Position numbers and translations under genes: made by a program
Shown: positions 1 to 11,225 of the stretch, in pieces
How the letters are laid out: each line of letters begins with the position of its first letter
Position numbering within the stretch: position 1 is the first letter of the stretch
Notes under the pieces: model-generated
The model's database searches: none
Told to the model about the DNA's origin: nothing
What the model saw: the letters and a program-made list of their open reading frames with translations, nothing else
Assembly: GCF_000170855.1 (NCBI RefSeq)
Contig: NZ_ABCQ01000004.1
Coordinates: forward strand, 1-64,000
DNA from: Moritella sp. PE36
GTDB taxonomy: Bacteria > Pseudomonadota > Gammaproteobacteria > Enterobacterales > Moritellaceae
DNA: 64,000 bases
Direction: 5' to 3'

Positions 1-2
1 CG

Positions 3-176
3 AGTGCCCGCTATCGCTTCTTTCTTTCAGACTTACACTTTGAACCTTATCCAACCGCCTCCATAATTAACTTCTATAAAGGTAATTTACAAGCGTTGCT
101 CAGTAATCCTTTCTTCAAAGATTTGCTCAATAAAAACGCGAGTTTAGTGCGTTTAAGTAAAGCCCAAAAGGGTTAA
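3..176 (+). CDS. 3' end of an unidentified gene (partial)
   Basis: An open frame runs in from the left edge of the window for 57 codons and ends at TAA 174-176. The fragment starts SARYRFFLSDLHFEPYPT and ends RLSKAQKG. It is rich in aromatic and basic residues and has no obvious membrane segment. Too little is present to name a family. It converges with the REC-TPR gene, with only 13 bp between the two stops. Confidence 0.5.
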   Translation, partial: SARYRFFLSDLHFEPYPTASIINFYKGNLQALLSNPFFKDLLNKNASLVRLSKAQKG

Positions 177-189
177 AAACAAGCCAACA

Positions 190-1863
190 TTAGCCATGAA
201 CTTGCTCCTTCAGGTTCAATTTATCGATGGCTAAATTAAACAGTTCATGTGTACGACGTTTTTGTTCTGTTGTGGGTCGGTTATCATTTTCGTAGATCCA
301 ATCACAGGATTTGAGCACACTTTCACGTTCATGGACACTGGTTTCTGATTGCGATTCAGAAGGGGTGGAAAGCGCGGTCAACTCAATGATCAAACGACAA
401 TTATCATAATGAAACGGGACCCGCTGGAAAGCTTGATGGGCATAGTAGATAGCTTGATTGGCCGCATTCTCCTGACGTTTTTTTTGTGCTTTCTCCGTCA
501 GTATTTTTCCTTCTTCTAAACGTTGTTGAATTTCATGTTTTGCACCATCCAACATCTTAACCTGGCTTAACATTAAGATATCATCATTGGTATTTTTACA
601 CAGTTCCTGCGCACGTAACACGGACTTTTCATACAGATCGGGGATCCCACATAATCCATATAGTCTGGTAATATTCAATTCTGTATAAAAGTCCACCACG
701 GGTTTGTCTGCAGTATTCAGCTTATGTACCACTATCAATGCACTTTTGATATCGCCGTTAATATAAGCAAGGATCCCAAGCCCTATTAATAAATTAAACT
801 CAGCGACACTATCCCCTTCAGCTTTAACACTAAAATCCTTAATTTTATACTGTGCTTGACTCACCAACTCATCATGATCTTTATCTACTTCGGTATATAA
901 ACTAGCAAGTAAAAGTGACACGTAAGTATTCATCGCAACACCGTAGCTATAACGGCTGGTTTCTTCCACTTTGGTAATAAAACGTTGAAATCCGGTCGCC
1001 GCTTTATCATGTTGCTGTAGCGCCGTATATAAATTGGCAAGGATGAGCTCGCGATGGGGATTTGCAGGGTTCACTTTATGTGCGATGTTAAATTCATGAA
1101 TCGCATCCGGTAGTTTATCTCTTATCATCATACAACCAGCAAGGCTTTGGCGAGCAACAGGCTGGCGCGGATGCTTTGCTAATATGTCCTTAAAAATATT
1201 CTCGGCTTTATCCAAATCACCAAGCGATTGATAGGTCTGCCCCAAGCCTATTTCAGACCAAATAGAGTCCGTTTCTTCACAGGATTTTTGATAAAATGCC
1301 AAGGCCTCCTCATGCCGTTTTAAACGCAATAAGCAATCACCATAAATACGATTAATATAATTGACATACTGCGGAAAACTGGCGCGATAGCCATCACATA
1401 AATTTAATACTAATTGATAATCTTGATTGTCCATTGCCGATAATAACGGGGCAATGACGGCTTTACGCGCTAATACGATTTCAATCCGATTAATAAACTC
1501 TTGAGAACAAAATGGCTTAAGTAAATAATCATCGGGTTCTAATTCAATAAAATGCGTTACTACAGAAACCGAACTATCACCAGTAACACAAATAAACACC
1601 GTATCACGTGCAATTAACTTACGCTGCTTTACTTCATCAAAAATAAGCGCACCATCAATGTGATGGTTCATGTTGTAATCGCAGATGACCACATCATAGC
1701 GATGCTGAGACAATAAACGGATGGCTTTTAAACTGTCAGTAGTACTATAAATAAAATCATTCGAAACACCGGCACTGTTAAGCATCCAACGTATTAAAGA
1801 TATGCTAAAAGTTGAGTCATCAATGACTAAAATCTTTTTCTTATTTATCACATTACCCCCCAA
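190..1863 (-). CDS. Response regulator with CheY-like receiver and TPR repeats
   Basis: The protein has up to 557 aa. Residues about 10-130 form a CheY-like receiver: an acidic pair in VIDDS, the phospho-acceptor Asp in VICDYNM, and the conserved Lys in LLKPF. The remaining ~420 residues are helical TPR-like repeats (for example WSEIGLGQTYQSLGDLDKAE). No DNA-binding or enzymatic output domain is visible, so it probably acts through protein-protein contacts. The start is uncertain: a TTG at 1863 follows AAGGA closely, and a GTG at 1851 follows a run of G. No partner kinase is adjacent. The receiver and TPR calls are firm; the physiological role is unknown. Confidence 0.8.
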   Translation of the reverse strand: MGGNVINKKKILVIDDSTFSISLIRWMLNSAGVSNDFIYSTTDSLKAIRLLSQHRYDVVICDYNMNHHIDGALIFDEVKQRKLIARDTVFICVTGDSSVSVVTHFIELEPDDYLLKPFCSQEFINRIEIVLARKAVIAPLLSAMDNQDYQLVLNLCDGYRASFPQYVNYINRIYGDCLLRLKRHEEALAFYQKSCEETDSIWSEIGLGQTYQSLGDLDKAENIFKDILAKHPRQPVARQSLAGCMMIRDKLPDAIHEFNIAHKVNPANPHRELILANLYTALQQHDKAATGFQRFITKVEETSRYSYGVAMNTYVSLLLASLYTEVDKDHDELVSQAQYKIKDFSVKAEGDSVAEFNLLIGLGILAYINGDIKSALIVVHKLNTADKPVVDFYTELNITRLYGLCGIPDLYEKSVLRAQELCKNTNDDILMLSQVKMLDGAKHEIQQRLEEGKILTEKAQKKRQENAANQAIYYAHQAFQRVPFHYDNCRLIIELTALSTPSESQSETSVHERESVLKSCDWIYENDNRPTTEQKRRTHELFNLAIDKLNLKEQVHG

Positions 1864-2056
1864 AATCCTTTTGAAAAATAACCTTATTAAATGAAACTCT
1901 GCCTTACTAAATATAGGACATAAGATACTATATGTTATTAAAATACCACAAAAAAATTAATGTTATTATGATTTACAGTGTTTTTATTATAAAAATACCG
2001 CTAACAGTAAATAAAGCGTTAGCGGTATGTGATATCACGGTGAAAGTGTGACTTTA

Positions 2057-2179
2057 CTATTTAGCTGATAGTTGCACCATCTCGAACTGTGTATCACCAG
2101 TCATACCCGCTTGTTGAGTCTCCAGTAATGCTTTTGGTGCGGTTGCCACAAAACGGTATTCAGCTTTAACCAGTGTAAT
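2057..2179 (-). pseudogene. Short coding-like remnant, 3' end only
   Basis: In the ~520 bp between the REC-TPR gene and the small membrane ORF, a minus-strand frame reads AEYRFVATAPKALLETQQ and continues to QFEMVQLSAK before a TAG at 2057-2059. Upstream of about 2179 the frame is closed by a stop and no start codon or RBS is seen. It looks like the C-terminal tail of a deleted gene. The family was not recognised. The rest of the gap is A+T-rich and shows nothing else. Confidence 0.3.
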
Positions 2180-2381
2180 GACTTAGGGAAACATTAAGCG
2201 GTTTGTTTAAGTAGCTTAATGACCATCGAACAATTTAGAATTAACAACTTACTTAGGTGATAAAGTGAAATAAACACTACTCCTGAATACATATTTACTC
2301 ATTAATGTGATCACATACGCTTAAGCATATGTAATTTAATGTATAATTCTGAACATATAAACGGCTTTAAAAGATGAGATT

Positions 2382-2588
2382 ATGATTAGAAAGTACTGCA
2401 AATTTTCAATAAGCAATCCAAAACTCCATAAATTGCATATTGCTTTATTGCTATTTATAGCGGTGTATTCGACCTACGAGTTATTAGAAAATCATAATTT
2501 AATCTTTGCTTTAGGCTTTGTGGTTGTCATTCCATCACTATTTTTATTTGCTAAATCAGCAGAGTACGCGAGAAAGTACTTTCCCTAA
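2382..2588 (+). CDS. Small membrane protein, 68 aa, unknown function
   Basis: The ORF encodes 68 aa with two hydrophobic stretches (about residues 20-33 and 41-57) between basic ends, which suggests a two-helix inner-membrane protein. It is followed by a strong terminator hairpin shared with cstA. No family was recognised. Length, composition and the terminator support a real gene, but there is no clear Shine-Dalgarno sequence. Confidence 0.45.
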   Translation: MIRKYCKFSISNPKLHKLHIALLLFIAVYSTYELLENHNLIFALGFVVVIPSLFLFAKSAEYARKYFP

Positions 2589-2627
2589 AGAATCGGTAAC
2601 ACTGCTCAAGCAACTACCCCATAAATA

Positions 2628-2654
2628 ATAAAGGCTGCACAATGCAGCCTTTAT
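2628..2654. terminator. Bidirectional terminator between the small membrane ORF and cstA
   Basis: ATAAAGGCTGCA and TGCAGCCTTTAT form a perfect 12-bp stem with a 3-nt loop. It lies just downstream of both converging genes. Confidence 0.8.
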
Positions 2655-2675
2655 CGTTAACCTGTAAACGAATGC

Positions 2676-4145
2676 TTAGTTATTCATCGCAGGTTTACGT
2701 CTAGAGTGCATCAATACTAATCCAACCAGACCAATTGCACCAACCGCAATACCCACAGGTTGACTCACTTCGTGTGGTAAACCAAGTCCAATACCAGCCG
2801 TCACGATATACGACACCGTGATACTGGTGCCCACAACAGCAGGTAAACTAACAATCCAGTGGAACGCCCCGCGATCAAATAAATACTTGGTTGCTAACCA
2901 CAATACACTGGTAGAAAGTAGCATATTTGAGAATGCAAAATAGCGCCAAATGAGTGAGAAATCAATTTTAGTCATGAAGTAAGCAATGACGAGGATTGGC
3001 ACCGCAACTAATAAACGATTACGCATACTTTGTGGGATTTTAAATGCATCAATAATCGTTAAACGCAAAGAACGGAATGCCGTATCACCTGAGGTGATCG
3101 GGAAAATCGCCACGGCAATAATCGCCATAATGCCACCAGCAGCGCCAAGATATGTGGTCGCAACTTGATTAACAACCAAACCTGGACCACCCGCATCAAG
3201 GACACTTTTTAGTTCCACATAACCACCAGGGAATGCCGCGATACCCGCTAATGCCCATACACAAGCAACAATACCTTCACACATCATCGCGCCATAATAG
3301 ACTGGGCGAACATATTTCTCATTAGTTAAACAGCGAGCCATAATCGGAGCTTGCGTTGAATGGAAACCACTGATTGCACCACAAGTAATAGTCACAAATA
3401 GTAATGGCCAAACAGGTAGTCCATCAGGGTTCGGTTCTAACAAATCATTGTTGTAATGACTGTGATCGAAATACGCGAATATATCACCGATTTCAGGTAA
3501 CTGTGGCGCACTAAATATTAATGCAATAGCCATAGATAATGTCATTACGATCATTAACAAGCCAAAAATTGGGTACAATTTAGTAATAATCTTATCAATC
3601 GGTAACATGGTTGCTAAGAAATAATAAGCTAAGATCACTAATACCCAGAACACATTATTAGCCAAGAATGTATCTTCAAAATAAGATAAATTACTTAACA
3701 GACCTGCTGGGCTCATAATAAACACGACACCAACAAAGAATAACAGCATCGCAGTAAAAACGAGCATCACACCTTTAAAGTAGACATTAAAATAATGCCC
3801 TGCAATTTCCGGTAAACTTTTACCATCTTCTTTAATACTGAGTACACCAGAATAATAATCATGTACTGCACCACCAATAATATTGCCCAATACAATCCAC
3901 ACTAATGCGATAGGACCATATAACGCGCCTAAAATAGGGCCAAAAATAGGGCCTACTCCGGCAATATTAAGAAATTGAATAAGGAAGGCTTTAACGGGGT
4001 GAACGGGAACATAATCCACGCCATCTGCAAAGCGAGCTTGGGGTGTTTTTGCGAGAGGGTCGATACCCGCTTGGCGTTCTACAAAGGGACTGTAAAACTT
4101 GTAAGCGAGCAGCAAGGCTGCAATACAAATAAAGAAAATCAGCAT
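2676..4145 (-). CDS. cstA: Carbon starvation protein A family peptide/pyruvate transporter
   Basis: The 489-aa protein is almost entirely hydrophobic, with more than ten predicted membrane spans. It carries CstA-family signatures: the N-terminal FADGVDYVPVHP segment, GVGPIFGPILGALYGP, and GAVHDYYSGVLSIKEDGKSL. It belongs to the short CstA type; the E. coli protein is about 700 aa. CstA proteins import peptides or pyruvate under carbon limitation. The gene stands alone, with a terminator downstream and a ~220-bp A+T-rich upstream region. The substrate cannot be decided from sequence. Confidence 0.88.
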   Translation of the reverse strand: MLIFFICIAALLLAYKFYSPFVERQAGIDPLAKTPQARFADGVDYVPVHPVKAFLIQFLNIAGVGPIFGPILGALYGPIALVWIVLGNIIGGAVHDYYSGVLSIKEDGKSLPEIAGHYFNVYFKGVMLVFTAMLLFFVGVVFIMSPAGLLSNLSYFEDTFLANNVFWVLVILAYYFLATMLPIDKIITKLYPIFGLLMIVMTLSMAIALIFSAPQLPEIGDIFAYFDHSHYNNDLLEPNPDGLPVWPLLFVTITCGAISGFHSTQAPIMARCLTNEKYVRPVYYGAMMCEGIVACVWALAGIAAFPGGYVELKSVLDAGGPGLVVNQVATTYLGAAGGIMAIIAVAIFPITSGDTAFRSLRLTIIDAFKIPQSMRNRLLVAVPILVIAYFMTKIDFSLIWRYFAFSNMLLSTSVLWLATKYLFDRGAFHWIVSLPAVVGTSITVSYIVTAGIGLGLPHEVSQPVGIAVGAIGLVGLVLMHSRRKPAMNN

Positions 4146-4310
4146 TTAAAGGTCATCCATGTTGTGAAGTTAAAAGCTTTTGCTATTAATGTCATAAACT
4201 TACACCCAAGCTAAAAGTTATCAACCCTTAATAGGTATTCCCGTGCACTATGTCGTGTTTTGCGCTCAACTAAAAAGACCATAAACAATAATTATGCTTA
4301 CGCTATCAAT

Positions 4311-4336
4311 AAAAAAAACCAGTACAAGACTGGTTT
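4311..4336 (-). terminator. Rho-independent terminator of malP-malQ-glgB
   Basis: On the minus strand AACCAGT-CTTGT-ACTGGTT is followed by a run of eight T. It lies ~30 bp after the glgB stop. Confidence 0.8.
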
Positions 4337-4365
4337 GATTAATATATTATAGTTAAAACGAGCAC

Positions 4366-6303
4366 TTATTTGGTCATGTTGTGCCAGCGATAAAACACCG
4401 TCGACAGCGGCGGCAACGTTAAGCGTAACGAATCGCTCAGCCCCTGACTCTGCACTTTCTCACTATCAGCACTGCTGACTACCGGATAATTACTACCCGC
4501 ATAATACTCAGCATCGGTATTTAATAACAGTTCATAACGACCTGCATTCGGAATACCAAGACGGAAGTTATCCCTTGGTATGGGCGTAAAGTTACTGATC
4601 ACCAAAATACGTTCGCCACTCTCGCTAATACGTTCATGGGCTAACACACTTTCGGTGTTGTTATCTTGTAAGCGCCACTCAAAACCGGCTGGGTCGCAAT
4701 CAAGTTGGTACAAGGCCGTTTCACTTTGATACAACTGGTTTAAATCTGCGATTAACTGCTGCACACCGGCATTTTTAGGATCTTGTAATAACGCCCAATC
4801 CAATTCGGCATCATGATCCCATTCGCGTGATTGCGCTATCTCAGCCCCCATGAAGTTGAGCTTTTTACCCGGTTGGCCATACATATAACCCATGTAAGCC
4901 CGTAAATTAGCAAATTTCTGCCATTCATCACCGGGCATTTTACCCAATAATGAGCCTTTGCCATAAACCACTTCATCATGGGATAAGGCTAATACATAGT
5001 TTTCACTAAATGCATAAACTAACGGGAACGTGATGGTATCGTGATGGTATTTACGGTTAATCGGCTCTTCCTGCATGTAGTTTAGACTATCGTGCATCCA
5101 GCCCATGTTCCATTTAAAACCAAAACCTAAGCCACCTAAGAAAGTCGGTTTCGATACCCCAGGGTAAGCCGTCGACTCTTCTGCAATCGTCATGGCATTA
5201 GGGAAGTGGTTATAAATCTCTTCATTCATCCACTTTAATACCTTGATGGTATCGTAGTTATGATTGCCGCCATCACAGTTAGGGATCCATTCGCCATCAT
5301 TACGCGAATAATCCAGATACAACATAGATGCAACAGCATCAACGCGGATACCATCGACATGAAACTGCTCGAACCAATACAAGCTATTCGATACTAAAAA
5401 TCGCTGTACATGATCTTTACCACAGTCATAAATATAACTGTGCCAGTCTTGATGCCAGCCACGTTTCGGGTCGGGATCATTAAATAACGCCGTGCCATCG
5501 AAATTGGCTAAACCGTGATCATCGGCAGGGAAATGCGCAGGTACCCAATCGATGATGACACCGATGCCAGCTTGGTGACACTGATCAACAAAAAATTTAA
5601 AGTCATCAGGGTGACCAAAACGACTGGTCGGCGCAAACAGTCCAATCGGTTGATAACCCCAAGAACCATAGAACGGATGTTCTGAAATTGGCATCAATTC
5701 AACATGGGTATAATGCATTTTTTGTAGATACGGGATCAGCTTTGCTGCTAATTGACGATAATTTAAAAACGCATCGTTTTCATCTCGCAGCCAAGACCCG
5801 ACATGGAGTTCATAAAATGATAATGCTTGTTTGTGTTTTTCGGTAACAGCACGTTGTTGCCAGCGATCATCTTGCCATTGATAGCTGTCTTGCTGATACA
5901 CCAAGGAAGCAAATGAAGGGTACTGCTCGGCATGTGCCCCCCATGGATCGGCTTTATGTGGCAGGCTCTTACCATTACTATCCACAATGGCAAACTTATA
6001 CCGCTCACCAACGTTTAAGTCCGCAATGAATACTCCCCACAAGCCAGCGTCCAATTGGCGCAAAGCATGATCGTTAGTATTCCAGTCATTAAAGTCACCA
6101 ATCACGCTGACATTACTGGCATGCGGGGCAAAAATTAAAAAACGGACACCGGATATTTGTTTGCCTGCATGAGTGAAACTGACGCATTGCGCCCCCATCT
6201 CTGTATGCATTAATTTTGGCGTGTGTAATGTTTCCATACTTGGCATCAAGCCAGGATACGCGTCAAGGTTGTGGATCACGGCCACATTAGAAACCAACTT
6301 CAT
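4366..6303 (-). CDS. glgB: 1,4-alpha-glucan branching enzyme (GH13)
   Basis: GlgB cuts alpha-1,4-glucan chains and re-attaches them as alpha-1,6 branches. An N-terminal CBM48 domain ([10 protein letters not shown]) precedes a GH13 barrel. The barrel holds the nucleophile Asp in DGIRVDAV, the acid/base Glu in IAEES and the transition-state Asp in LSHDE. A C-terminal beta domain follows. At about 645 aa it lacks the extra N1 domain of the 728-aa E. coli enzyme. The upstream ATG at 6321 overlaps the malQ stop (TAATG). The ATG at 6303 is preferred because AAAGGA lies six bases before it. As third gene of the operon, it places branching together with maltodextrin breakdown. Confidence 0.93.
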   Translation of the reverse strand: MKLVSNVAVIHNLDAYPGLMPSMETLHTPKLMHTEMGAQCVSFTHAGKQISGVRFLIFAPHASNVSVIGDFNDWNTNDHALRQLDAGLWGVFIADLNVGERYKFAIVDSNGKSLPHKADPWGAHAEQYPSFASLVYQQDSYQWQDDRWQQRAVTEKHKQALSFYELHVGSWLRDENDAFLNYRQLAAKLIPYLQKMHYTHVELMPISEHPFYGSWGYQPIGLFAPTSRFGHPDDFKFFVDQCHQAGIGVIIDWVPAHFPADDHGLANFDGTALFNDPDPKRGWHQDWHSYIYDCGKDHVQRFLVSNSLYWFEQFHVDGIRVDAVASMLYLDYSRNDGEWIPNCDGGNHNYDTIKVLKWMNEEIYNHFPNAMTIAEESTAYPGVSKPTFLGGLGFGFKWNMGWMHDSLNYMQEEPINRKYHHDTITFPLVYAFSENYVLALSHDEVVYGKGSLLGKMPGDEWQKFANLRAYMGYMYGQPGKKLNFMGAEIAQSREWDHDAELDWALLQDPKNAGVQQLIADLNQLYQSETALYQLDCDPAGFEWRLQDNNTESVLAHERISESGERILVISNFTPIPRDNFRLGIPNAGRYELLLNTDAEYYAGSNYPVVSSADSEKVQSQGLSDSLRLTLPPLSTVFYRWHNMTK

Positions 6304-6320
6304 TGAAATTCCTTTATTCA

Positions 6321-8501
6321 TTACTCGCGGCTGGCTTTCGCGCGGGCAGCAGTCAACTCTGCGGTTAAATAGTTAACGTTCGGGCAGCTGAACATGTCAT
6401 CCAATGTTGCTGATAGTTTACGACGCCAATTCGGGTATTCATCTACCGTTCCTGGTACGTTAACAGGCTTATCCATGGCTAGCCAGTCTTCGAGCTGTAA
6501 ACTCAACAAGCTACTTGAGCCTGCCGCTAAATGTAATTGTAAGCTGTTACTCAGTGCTTGGTCCATCGGCACATAGTCGGCATTGCGACCCACCGATTCC
6601 GCCAGTTTACCGTGCCACGATACACTATTGAGTATTTCTTGTTTCGACTTGCTACGATCATCAAACAAACCATTCAGCTGTGCTTGATCAGGATACAATC
6701 CAATCGTTTGACCTAATTTAAGATCTTCACAATGCCAGAAGCCACGCAATGTCGGCATGTCATGGGTACACAATGTGGCCATTGATTGCGGTTGATAATG
6801 TGCAGGTGAGAAGTAGCCACCATCTTCTGCCGTTTCAAAAAAGAATACTTTGTAAGAATGAATACCCGCGTCACTTAACAAGCTCACGATCTCATCAGGC
6901 ACGGTGCCAAGATCCTCACCAATCACCGCGCACTGGTGACGCTGACTTTCTAACGCCAAAATAGACAACATATCCTGCACCGGATAATACATATAAGCGC
7001 CAGATGTGGCATTTTCACCTTTTGGTATCCACCACAGACGCAATAGTCCTAATACATGATCGATACGCAAGGCACCACAATGCTGCATGTTGGCACGTAA
7101 TAGTTGAATAAAGGCATCATAACCCGTGGCTTTTAACTGCGCTGGATTAAGCGGCGGCAACCCCCAATTCTGTCCTAAAGGCCCTAATACATCGGGTGGT
7201 GCGCCAATGCTAACATCTTGACATAAGGTACCGTCATCCGCCCATACTTCAGCACCACTATCGGCAACGCCAACAGCAAGATCACGATAAATGCCCATAT
7301 TCATCCCTTGTGCTAAGGCAAATTTTTGCACATCGGCGATCTGCTCATCCGCAATCCACTGCAAGTACATATAACGCTGAATCGCAGGCTGGTTTTGTTT
7401 AATAAACGCTTGTACTGCATCGCTATTGATATCACGTAATTCAGCAGGAAATACTTGCCAACCCCATACGCTATCATCTTTGTCGTGCAGCTGTTGATGC
7501 AGCGCATCGAAGCTTGCTTGATGTAATAAGCTATTGCCACCTTTCGCCACAAACGCAGCAAAATCTTGTGCTCGTTGGCTGTTTTTCGCTAAATGACGTT
7601 GTTGGAACTCAGTAAATAACAGCGGTAATACGCTCATTTTCAAACGTGATACTTCACTGTAATCAACCCATTCAGTAGCACGAACAGCATGTAAAGCTTG
7701 CTGGAACTCATTGCTACCGACACGCTCTTGCGCCGCTGAGCACAAGGCAAATTCAGGTACAGCAGACACATCTATGTATAACAGATTTAACCAACGGCGA
7801 GATGACGGGCTGTATGGGCTCGCACCTTCAGGATTAGCTGGAAATAAAGAATGAATTGGATTTAAGCCAACAAAATCACCACCACGCGCGGCAATATCAG
7901 CCACCAGCTGTTTCAGGTCGCCAAAATCACCGATACCCCAGTTATGATCGGTTTTCAGAGTATACAACTGCACGCTTGGGCCCCAAGACTTGTTGCCTTG
8001 TTCAATCGACGGCTGTTTGTAACACGCTTTGGGTGCAACGATGAGTGTCATTTCATAAGGCGATTTACGACGACGGCGTAATACCTGTAATTTGTGATAA
8101 CCCAAGGCAAGATCATTGGGTAAAGAAAAAGTAAGCACCCCGCCGTCACCACGCGTATCGGTGACAATTTGCGATTGCAGATACCCCTCAACAACCTCAC
8201 CTTGTTCCGTCTCTAGCTGCCAGCTAAAATCACTGACTCTGGCGCTTAGCCCCAAATTCAGTTCAATATGAATGGGCTCACCTTTTTTAACCACTTTCAC
8301 CGCGGCTAGGATTGGCGTTTGATGTTTTTTATCCGCCGACGCCAGTAGCGTTTGTTCAGATTCAGTGTCATAACCTAGCGCAGCTAATAGGCGCGTTAGC
8401 GTATCATCGGAAACTACTTCATTGTTACCCCAAGCATTGGTATAGCTATCTGTGATACCCGCTTGTGCAGCAACTTGTTTCAGCACATTAATTTGTTCCA
8501 T
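6321..8501 (-). CDS. malQ: 4-alpha-glucanotransferase (amylomaltase, GH77)
   Basis: MalQ disproportionates maltodextrins, releasing glucose and building longer chains for MalP. The protein has ~726 aa, with an N-terminal extension as in enterobacterial MalQ followed by the GH77 barrel. Visible motifs are [12 protein letters not shown], the nucleophile Asp in [17 protein letters not shown] and the [10 protein letters not shown] segment. An ATG at 8513 is in frame, but GGAGG lies 7 bp before the ATG at 8501, so the latter is chosen. The gap to malP is 18 bp and the next gene starts at the malQ stop, so the three genes are co-transcribed. Confidence 0.94.
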   Translation of the reverse strand: MEQINVLKQVAAQAGITDSYTNAWGNNEVVSDDTLTRLLAALGYDTESEQTLLASADKKHQTPILAAVKVVKKGEPIHIELNLGLSARVSDFSWQLETEQGEVVEGYLQSQIVTDTRGDGGVLTFSLPNDLALGYHKLQVLRRRRKSPYEMTLIVAPKACYKQPSIEQGNKSWGPSVQLYTLKTDHNWGIGDFGDLKQLVADIAARGGDFVGLNPIHSLFPANPEGASPYSPSSRRWLNLLYIDVSAVPEFALCSAAQERVGSNEFQQALHAVRATEWVDYSEVSRLKMSVLPLLFTEFQQRHLAKNSQRAQDFAAFVAKGGNSLLHQASFDALHQQLHDKDDSVWGWQVFPAELRDINSDAVQAFIKQNQPAIQRYMYLQWIADEQIADVQKFALAQGMNMGIYRDLAVGVADSGAEVWADDGTLCQDVSIGAPPDVLGPLGQNWGLPPLNPAQLKATGYDAFIQLLRANMQHCGALRIDHVLGLLRLWWIPKGENATSGAYMYYPVQDMLSILALESQRHQCAVIGEDLGTVPDEIVSLLSDAGIHSYKVFFFETAEDGGYFSPAHYQPQSMATLCTHDMPTLRGFWHCEDLKLGQTIGLYPDQAQLNGLFDDRSKSKQEILNSVSWHGKLAESVGRNADYVPMDQALSNSLQLHLAAGSSSLLSLQLEDWLAMDKPVNVPGTVDEYPNWRRKLSATLDDMFSCPNVNYLTAELTAARAKASRE

Positions 8502-8519
8502 TTTACCCTCCATGAATAC

Positions 8520-10976
8520 TTAACGGCTAACCGCGTTTAGTTGCCAAATGTTGTTAGCATAATCACGAATACTACGATCAGAGCTGAACTTGCCATTACG
8601 TGCGGTATTTAAAATTGCCATTTTAGCCCAGCCCTCTTGGTTACCATACTGCGTATCAATACGTGCTTGCGCTCGCACATAATCGGCAAAGTCAGCCAGT
8701 GCCAGGTACGGGTCACCGCCTTCTAACAAACTATGACGTGTCGCATTAAGTAAGCCTGGTTGACCGGGCGTAAACTCATCACCCGCCAGCAGATCCAGCG
8801 ACGCACGCAGTAATCTGTCTGAGTTATAATAATCGTAGGGGTTATAACCTTGCGCCTGCAGTGCTTGCACTTCATCAACATTAAGACCAAAAATAAAAAT
8901 GTTGTCATCACCGACTTCTTCACGGATCTCAACATTGGCACCATCCATCGTGCCGACAGTTAATGCACCATTCAGAGCCATCTTCATATTACCAGTTCCC
9001 GACGCTTCTTTACCCGCCGTTGATATCTGTTCAGACACATCCGCAGCCGGAATAATTATTTCAGCGAGACTGACTCGATAGTCAGGCATAAATACCACTT
9101 TCAAGGTATCACCGATTCGCGGATCATTGTTAATCTTTTCTGCTACCTTGTTAATTGCAAAGATAATTTCTTTAGCTAGCTCATATCCTGGCGCTGCTTT
9201 TGAAGCAAAAATAAACACTCTTGGCTGCATTTTGAAATCAGCGTCATTAATTAAACGATGATACAGCGACAAGATATGTAATAAATTAAGGTGCTGACGT
9301 TTATATTCATGTAGACGTTTAATTTGCACATCGAAGATCGCATCTGGGTTAATCGTGAGCCCCATATTTTCAGCAACCCAATCTGCTAAACGTTGTTTGT
9401 TGGCTTTTTTAACGCGCATAAAGTCCGTTTGGAATTGACTGTCGTCAGCAAATTTTTCTAATTTTTGCAGCTGATCCAGGTCTTTGATCCAACCAGATCC
9501 AATCTTACTGCTGATTAGCGCTGACAGTTTTGGATTACAGAACTTCAACCAACGACGTGGTGTCACACCATTGGTCACATTGTGTAATCGCCCCGGGAAC
9601 AACTCATTAAACTCTGGGAATAAATCACGTTTAACCAACTCAGAGTGCATCGCAGCAACACCATTGACCGCATAAGTACTGGCGACACATAAGTTAGCCA
9701 TACGCACACGACGTTCGTCCCCTTCTTGGATAATTGACAGCTTACGCAACTTCTCAACATCACCCGGCCACTTGTCAGCTACTTGCCCCATTAGGCGTAA
9801 ATTGATATCAAAGATGATCTCCATATGACGGGGTAATAACGTCTTCATCAAGCTCTCACCCCAGGTTTCTAATGCTTCAGGTAACAAGGTATGATTGGTA
9901 TAAGCAAATGTTTTTGAACTGATCGCCCAGGCATCATCCCAACTTAATTTATGTACATCTAGCAATATGCGCAATAGCTCAGGGATAGCAATTGTTGGAT
10001 GTGTGTCATTAAGTTGAATTGACTCTAACTTAGCTAAATCCAGAATCGAATGACCCGCGGCTTGATGACGACGTAAAATATCCGCCACAGAACAAGCACA
10101 ATGGAAGTACTGTTGCATTAAGCGCAGTTCTTTACCCTTATCGTGATTATCATTTGGGTATAATACTTTGGTCAGGTTACCCGCCTGTATATGACTTGCT
10201 TGCGCTGCAACGTAATTACCTTCGTCAAAACGTTCAAGGTTAAACGGCGCTGGCGCACGACATTCCCATAACCGCAGTGGATACACGGAGTTATTGTTAT
10301 AACCAACAATCGGTAAATCCCACGCCACGCCTTCTACGTGTAAACCCGGTAACCAACGACGTAGATTTAGGCCGTCATTATCTGTGTACTCTTCTACCTT
10401 GCCGTAAAAACCGACTTTTTGTGCTAGTTCCGGGCGAATCACTTCCCACGGGTAACCCGTTTCATCGCGCCATACATCCGGCGCTTCTTGTTGACGACCG
10501 TCATTAAAACTTTGCTTAAACAGGCCATATTCATAATGTAGGCCATAACCTACCGCAGGGTATTCTTCGGCTGCCAGTGAATCCATAAAACAAGCGGCAA
10601 GACGGCCTAAACCACCATTACCTAATGCCGGATCACGTTCTTCTTCTAATAAGTCAGTCAGGTTTTGACCAAACTCAGCCATTGCTACTGTCACTTCTTC
10701 ATACAATCCCATGCTAATGAGGTTATTACCAGTAAGACGACCAATCAGAAACTCTAATGATAAGTAGTTAACACTGCGGGCATTTTTGATTTTCGGATCT
10801 TGCTCTGTCGCCAGTAAATTCATGGTTGTGGTTTCGGCTAGCGCATACTCCATCGCTAAGCGCCACGTGTGGGCATCCGCTTGCTCTGGAGAGGTGACTA
10901 ATTTTGTTACTAGGTATTTATTAACCGCGGCCTGGAATGCTGTTTTATTAAAGCGTTTATTTACTGTCGATTTCAT
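8520..10976 (-). CDS. malP: Maltodextrin/glycogen phosphorylase
   Basis: This PLP enzyme phosphorolyses alpha-1,4-glucans to glucose-1-phosphate. At 818 aa it is close to the ~797 aa of E. coli MalP. The active-site blocks EERDPALGNGGLGRLAACF and KEASGTGNMKMALNGA (with the PLP lysine) are intact, and the substrate loop GYNNNSVYPLRLW is present. It is first in a malP-malQ-glgB operon and diverges from malT across 440 bp that contain MalT-like boxes. The gene order and divergent malT favour MalP over GlgP. Confidence 0.93.
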   Translation of the reverse strand: MKSTVNKRFNKTAFQAAVNKYLVTKLVTSPEQADAHTWRLAMEYALAETTTMNLLATEQDPKIKNARSVNYLSLEFLIGRLTGNNLISMGLYEEVTVAMAEFGQNLTDLLEEERDPALGNGGLGRLAACFMDSLAAEEYPAVGYGLHYEYGLFKQSFNDGRQQEAPDVWRDETGYPWEVIRPELAQKVGFYGKVEEYTDNDGLNLRRWLPGLHVEGVAWDLPIVGYNNNSVYPLRLWECRAPAPFNLERFDEGNYVAAQASHIQAGNLTKVLYPNDNHDKGKELRLMQQYFHCACSVADILRRHQAAGHSILDLAKLESIQLNDTHPTIAIPELLRILLDVHKLSWDDAWAISSKTFAYTNHTLLPEALETWGESLMKTLLPRHMEIIFDINLRLMGQVADKWPGDVEKLRKLSIIQEGDERRVRMANLCVASTYAVNGVAAMHSELVKRDLFPEFNELFPGRLHNVTNGVTPRRWLKFCNPKLSALISSKIGSGWIKDLDQLQKLEKFADDSQFQTDFMRVKKANKQRLADWVAENMGLTINPDAIFDVQIKRLHEYKRQHLNLLHILSLYHRLINDADFKMQPRVFIFASKAAPGYELAKEIIFAINKVAEKINNDPRIGDTLKVVFMPDYRVSLAEIIIPAADVSEQISTAGKEASGTGNMKMALNGALTVGTMDGANVEIREEVGDDNIFIFGLNVDEVQALQAQGYNPYDYYNSDRLLRASLDLLAGDEFTPGQPGLLNATRHSLLEGGDPYLALADFADYVRAQARIDTQYGNQEGWAKMAILNTARNGKFSSDRSIRDYANNIWQLNAVSR

Positions 10977-11104
10977 CTTACATCCTAATCTTTATGCTGT
11001 ATTCGGTTTTGTGACTAAACCAAAAATTCAAAGTTGAAGTTAAAGTTAGATAACGTTAACTATAAAATTAAGTAAAAAGTCAATGTGATAAATCTTGCCC
11101 TAAT

Positions 11105-11225
11105 CCGTAAACGCCAACATCCTCCTACGCCGACAAATTAAAGGAGGAGTAGCGTAGGCGTAGACGTGTCGACTTCTAGGCTGGCGTGATAGAGTTCGCA
11201 GTTTATGGGGGAGGATGAGCATATT
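11105..11225. promoter_or_regulatory. Candidate MalT boxes in the malP-malT intergenic region
   Basis: G-rich boxes resembling the MalT consensus (GGGGATGAGG-like) occur three times: GGAGGATG on the minus strand (11118-11125), GGAGGAG on the plus strand (11143-11149), and GGGGGAGGATGAGC ending at 11220. The same GGAGGATGA word occurs upstream of lamB. Elsewhere the 440-bp gap is A+T-rich, with TAACTAAGTT-like repeats near 11330-11365. The assignment rests on motif similarity and context. Confidence 0.55.

Noticed and set aside
2306-2315. TGTGATCACA as a CRP site upstream of the small membrane ORF
   Set aside because: The two half-sites lack the 6-bp spacer needed by CRP.
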